DNA of 34,592 nucleotides from DASYHS01 sp035998295 (GTDB taxonomy: Bacteria > Pseudomonadota > Alphaproteobacteria > Azospirillales > Azospirillaceae): positions 1-34,592 of the forward strand of contig NZ_DASYHS010000119.1 in the NCBI RefSeq assembly GCF_035998295.1. Direction: 5' to 3'. The position numbers were made by a program, and so were the translations under genes. Positions within the stretch are counted from its first letter, which is position 1; every line of letters starts with the position of its first letter. The notes beneath the pieces are model-generated. The model saw only the letters and a list, made by a program, of their open reading frames with translations, did no database searches and was not told the DNA's origin. Shown here one piece after another: positions 33,128 through 34,592 of this stretch.

Positions 33128-33240
33128 GGTCGGCGGTATGTTGGCAGCGGCACGGGCGGGGTCAACAGGTGGCAGGCGGGTGGCGGGCAACAGCCATTAC
33201 CCCCATCGTCGTAAACCTAAAGTGGGTAATCCACCGATTG

Positions 33241-33261
33241 TGTGGATAAGTCTGTCGATAA
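33241..33261 (-). promoter_or_regulatory. Pair of DnaA-box-like sequences
   Basis: TGTGGATAA (33241-33249) is the exact reverse complement of the DnaA box TTATCCACA. TGTCGATAA (33253-33261), three bases on and in the same orientation, differs at one position. They lie about 115 bases upstream of uvrC at the edge of an A/T-rich patch. DnaA binding is possible as replication-linked or transcriptional control. Confidence 0.45.
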
Positions 33262-33361
33262 TTGGCGGAAAGCCTGTTCCCAACGCGGCGGCGCCTGGGT
33301 TCCCTGGGGATTGCCTAATTTTTCAGCAAAACGCTATATGACTGAAAAGAAATGATATTTT

Positions 33362-33415
33362 CCTTGTCAAGCTGGTGCATGACGGGGGGTGCCGGAATTT
33401 TCCACCTTGACAAGG
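33362..33415. repeat. Two CTTG-N-CAAG palindromes forming a larger inverted repeat
   Basis: CCTTGTCAAG (33362-33371) and CTTGACAAGG (33406-33415) are exact reverse complements, and each is itself a palindrome of the form CTTG-N-CAAG. The centres are 43 bases apart, about four helical turns. This is typical of paired operators for a dimeric regulator, or of a hairpin with a 34-base loop. Confidence 0.6.
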
Positions 33416-33506
33416 ATCGGCCAGGACCGGCGGCGGGCCATGTGCAAAACTCGGGGTATTGCGGCTCCGTTTCTCCGGCGATGACGGGTTGGATCGCGGA
33501 TCATGG

Positions 33507-34277
33507 TTACTCCACCGGTATGAACCCGGAGGCGGGCTGGGCCCAGCCGAGATGCTCGCCGCCGTCCAGCGCGATCATCTGCCCGGTCATGGCGGGTGCG
33601 TCCAGGATGTAGCGCAGCGCCGCGCAGATCTCCTCCGGGGCGGTCGGGCGGCGCAGGGGCAGGTTGCGCCACTGCGCGGCGAAGTCCTCCTCGCTCTGGC
33701 GCGCGTTCCTGAGCGTCGGTCCCGGGCCGATGCCGTTGACCCGGACGCGGGGGGCGAGCGCCAGGGCGAGCGTGCGGGTCAGCGTCCACAGCCCGGCCTT
33801 GCTCAGGGTGTAGCTGAGGAAGGCCGGGGTCGGGTTCCAGACGCGCTGGTCGATAATGTTGACGATGGCGCCGGTCTCGTCCTCGGGAAGCTGGCGGGCG
33901 AAGGCCTGGGAGAGGACGAAGGGCGCGCGGAGATTGGTCTCCAGATGGGCGTCCCAGCTCTCCCGCGTCGCGGTGAGCGCCTCGTCGGGCTCGAACCGGC
34001 TGGCGTTGTTGACGAGGCAGGCCAGCGGGCCGAGCCGTTCGACGGCCAGCGGGACCAGCGCTTCGGTATCGCTCTCGGAGGCGAGGTCGGCCTGGACCGC
34101 GGCCGCGTGGCCGCCCAGGGCCTCGATCTCCGACACGACCCCGTCCGCCTCGTCCTTCGACGAGCGATAATGGACGGCGACCGCCCATCCGTGCGCGGCG
34201 AGGTCGAGCGCGATGGCGCGCCCGATCCGCCGTCCGGCGCCGGTCACCAGCGCCGCCTTCTTCCTGATCTCGACCAT
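33507..34277 (-). CDS. Short-chain dehydrogenase/reductase, pteridine-reductase (FolM/PTR1) type
   Basis: A 256-residue SDR. The cofactor motif VTGAGRRIGRA (residues 11-21) carries the Arg typical of the TGxxxRxG pteridine reductases, and YRSS after the second strand suggests NADPH. NNAS is at 90-93. The active site has Tyr156 and Lys160 (YTLSK), but the usual serine position is Asp143 (NIIDQR), 13 residues before the Tyr. Asp-Tyr-Lys is the triad of PTR1/FolM enzymes, which reduce dihydropteridines or dihydrofolate. Substrate is inferred, not shown. It ends GGEHLGWAQPASGF. The ATG at 34277 stands 92 bases after the aldolase-like gene. Confidence 0.88.
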   Translation of the reverse strand: MVEIRKKAALVTGAGRRIGRAIALDLAAHGWAVAVHYRSSKDEADGVVSEIEALGGHAAAVQADLASESDTEALVPLAVERLGPLACLVNNASRFEPDEALTATRESWDAHLETNLRAPFVLSQAFARQLPEDETGAIVNIIDQRVWNPTPAFLSYTLSKAGLWTLTRTLALALAPRVRVNGIGPGPTLRNARQSEEDFAAQWRNLPLRRPTAPEEICAALRYILDAPAMTGQMIALDGGEHLGWAQPASGFIPVE

Positions 34278-34369
34278 GGGCGCACTCTAGATCGGATCGC
34301 GGTCGGGCGCGAGTACCCGATCACGCGAATCCCTTCCGGAATCAAGGGCTTGGGAGTAGGCGGGCCGCC

Positions 34370-34592
34370 TCAGTGCGCGAAGTCGGGCTCCTCGCGCATC
34401 AGGATGCGCTTCACGCTCTCCAGGTGCAGGCGCGCGCTCTCGGCGTCGCCGGCCCGCATCTGCTCGCAGGTCCTGCGCGCGATCTCGGGGGCGACCGGCA
34501 CCAGCCGGCGTCCCGTGCTCATGGCCGTGACCTGCGCCTCGGCGGCGCGCTCGAGATAGTAGAGGTCGTCCCAGGCCTCGGCGATCGTCGGG
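34370..34592 (-). CDS. Class II aldolase/adducin family protein (C-terminal fragment)
   Basis: Only the last 73 residues are in the window; the gene continues beyond the right edge. The visible sequence (TIAEAWDDLYYLERAAEAQVTAMSTGRRLVPV, then EIARRTCEQM and LESVKRILMREEPDFAH) matches the C-terminus of class II aldolase/adducin family proteins. In these, the ERAAEAQ helix follows the metal-site histidines, which lie outside the window. Substrate cannot be told from this part. It ends 92 bases before the SDR start, on the same strand. Confidence 0.75.
   Translation of the reverse strand, partial: PTIAEAWDDLYYLERAAEAQVTAMSTGRRLVPVAPEIARRTCEQMRAGDAESARLHLESVKRILMREEPDFAH

Larger units (their letters stand above)
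33128..33506. promoter_or_regulatory. 379-base gene-free region between the SDR gene and uvrC
   Basis: No gene is seen here; the longest frames are short and lack ribosome sites. The region is much A/T-richer than the rest of the window, especially 33205-33370. It contains two adjacent DnaA-box-like sites, an inverted repeat TTTTCAG (33320-33326) with CTGAAAA (33342-33348), and two CTTG-N-CAAG palindromes, each listed separately. It should include the uvrC promoter and the 3' end of the SDR transcript. Confidence 0.6.

Noticed and set aside
30239..33214. A 991-codon open frame on the plus strand opposite moaE, moaD, pgsA and uvrC
   Set aside because: It is antisense to four clearly recognised genes. 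Long antisense frames are expected at this GC content, and its translation is low-complexity with no family pattern.
33128..33506. Chromosomal replication origin
   Set aside because: Only two DnaA-like boxes are present, and dnaA, hemE, parAB, gidA or other usual origin neighbours are absent. Skew cannot be judged from this window.

Overview
The window is a very GC-rich, densely coded stretch of an alphaproteobacterial chromosome, most likely from the Rhodospirillales in the broad sense. This is inferred from gene content and order: petABC, a PetP/PetR-like regulator pair, a sigma-32 factor with an RpoH box, a phasin with PhaR-type operators, the UbiK-YbjN-ProC run, uvrC-pgsA-moaD-moaE, and a KorAB 2-oxoacid oxidoreductase. 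Nearly everything is core metabolism or housekeeping. No rRNA, tRNA, CRISPR array or transposase was seen.

Layout. 1-1009 (minus): start of hemF, coupled to trmL. 1279-3894 (plus): petABC, the complete three-subunit cytochrome bc1 complex. 3973-5368 (plus): a DUF924 protein and a glyoxalase-like protein. 5380-9118 (minus, except a 70-residue plus-strand gene at 8245): an EAL phosphodiesterase, ychF and pth. 9121-13749 (minus): rplY, prs, a tiny hydrophobic ORF, pgeF, a MidA-type methyltransferase and lgt. 13890-15743 (plus): UbiK-like, YbjN-like and proC. 15754-16611 (minus): sigma-32. 16744-19735 (plus): TetR regulator, phasin with a clear promoter and two operators, csaA, and a class-III aminotransferase. 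19736-20723: an accessory insert of visibly lower GC, holding a structured, terminator-ended leader and an Abi_2/HEPN protein. 20812-23735 (minus): korAB. 23981-26994 (minus): a 73-residue protein, then a MarR-OmpR-histidine kinase operon resembling petP-petR plus a kinase. 27072-29380 (plus): a branched-chain aminotransferase, a lipoprotein and a second MarR regulator. 29407-33127 (minus): uvrC-pgsA-moaD-moaE and a 97-residue protein. 33507-34592 (minus): a pteridine-reductase-like SDR and the end of a class II aldolase-like gene.

How the genes relate. petABC and the petPR-like regulators, adjacent in Rhodobacter capsulatus, are about 20 kb apart here. Respiration recurs: bc1, UbiK (ubiquinone synthesis), the MidA-type methyltransferase (complex I assembly in other organisms), and HemF. 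The translation and nucleotide genes (pth, rplY, prs, ychF) and the envelope genes (lgt, pgeF, pgsA) are ordinary core clusters.

The most interesting element is the Abi_2 locus. A roughly 100-base leader ends in a terminator-like hairpin with a U tract directly before a toxin-like HEPN ORF that lacks a Shine-Dalgarno sequence. This is the layout of an RNA-antitoxin (type III-like) defence module.
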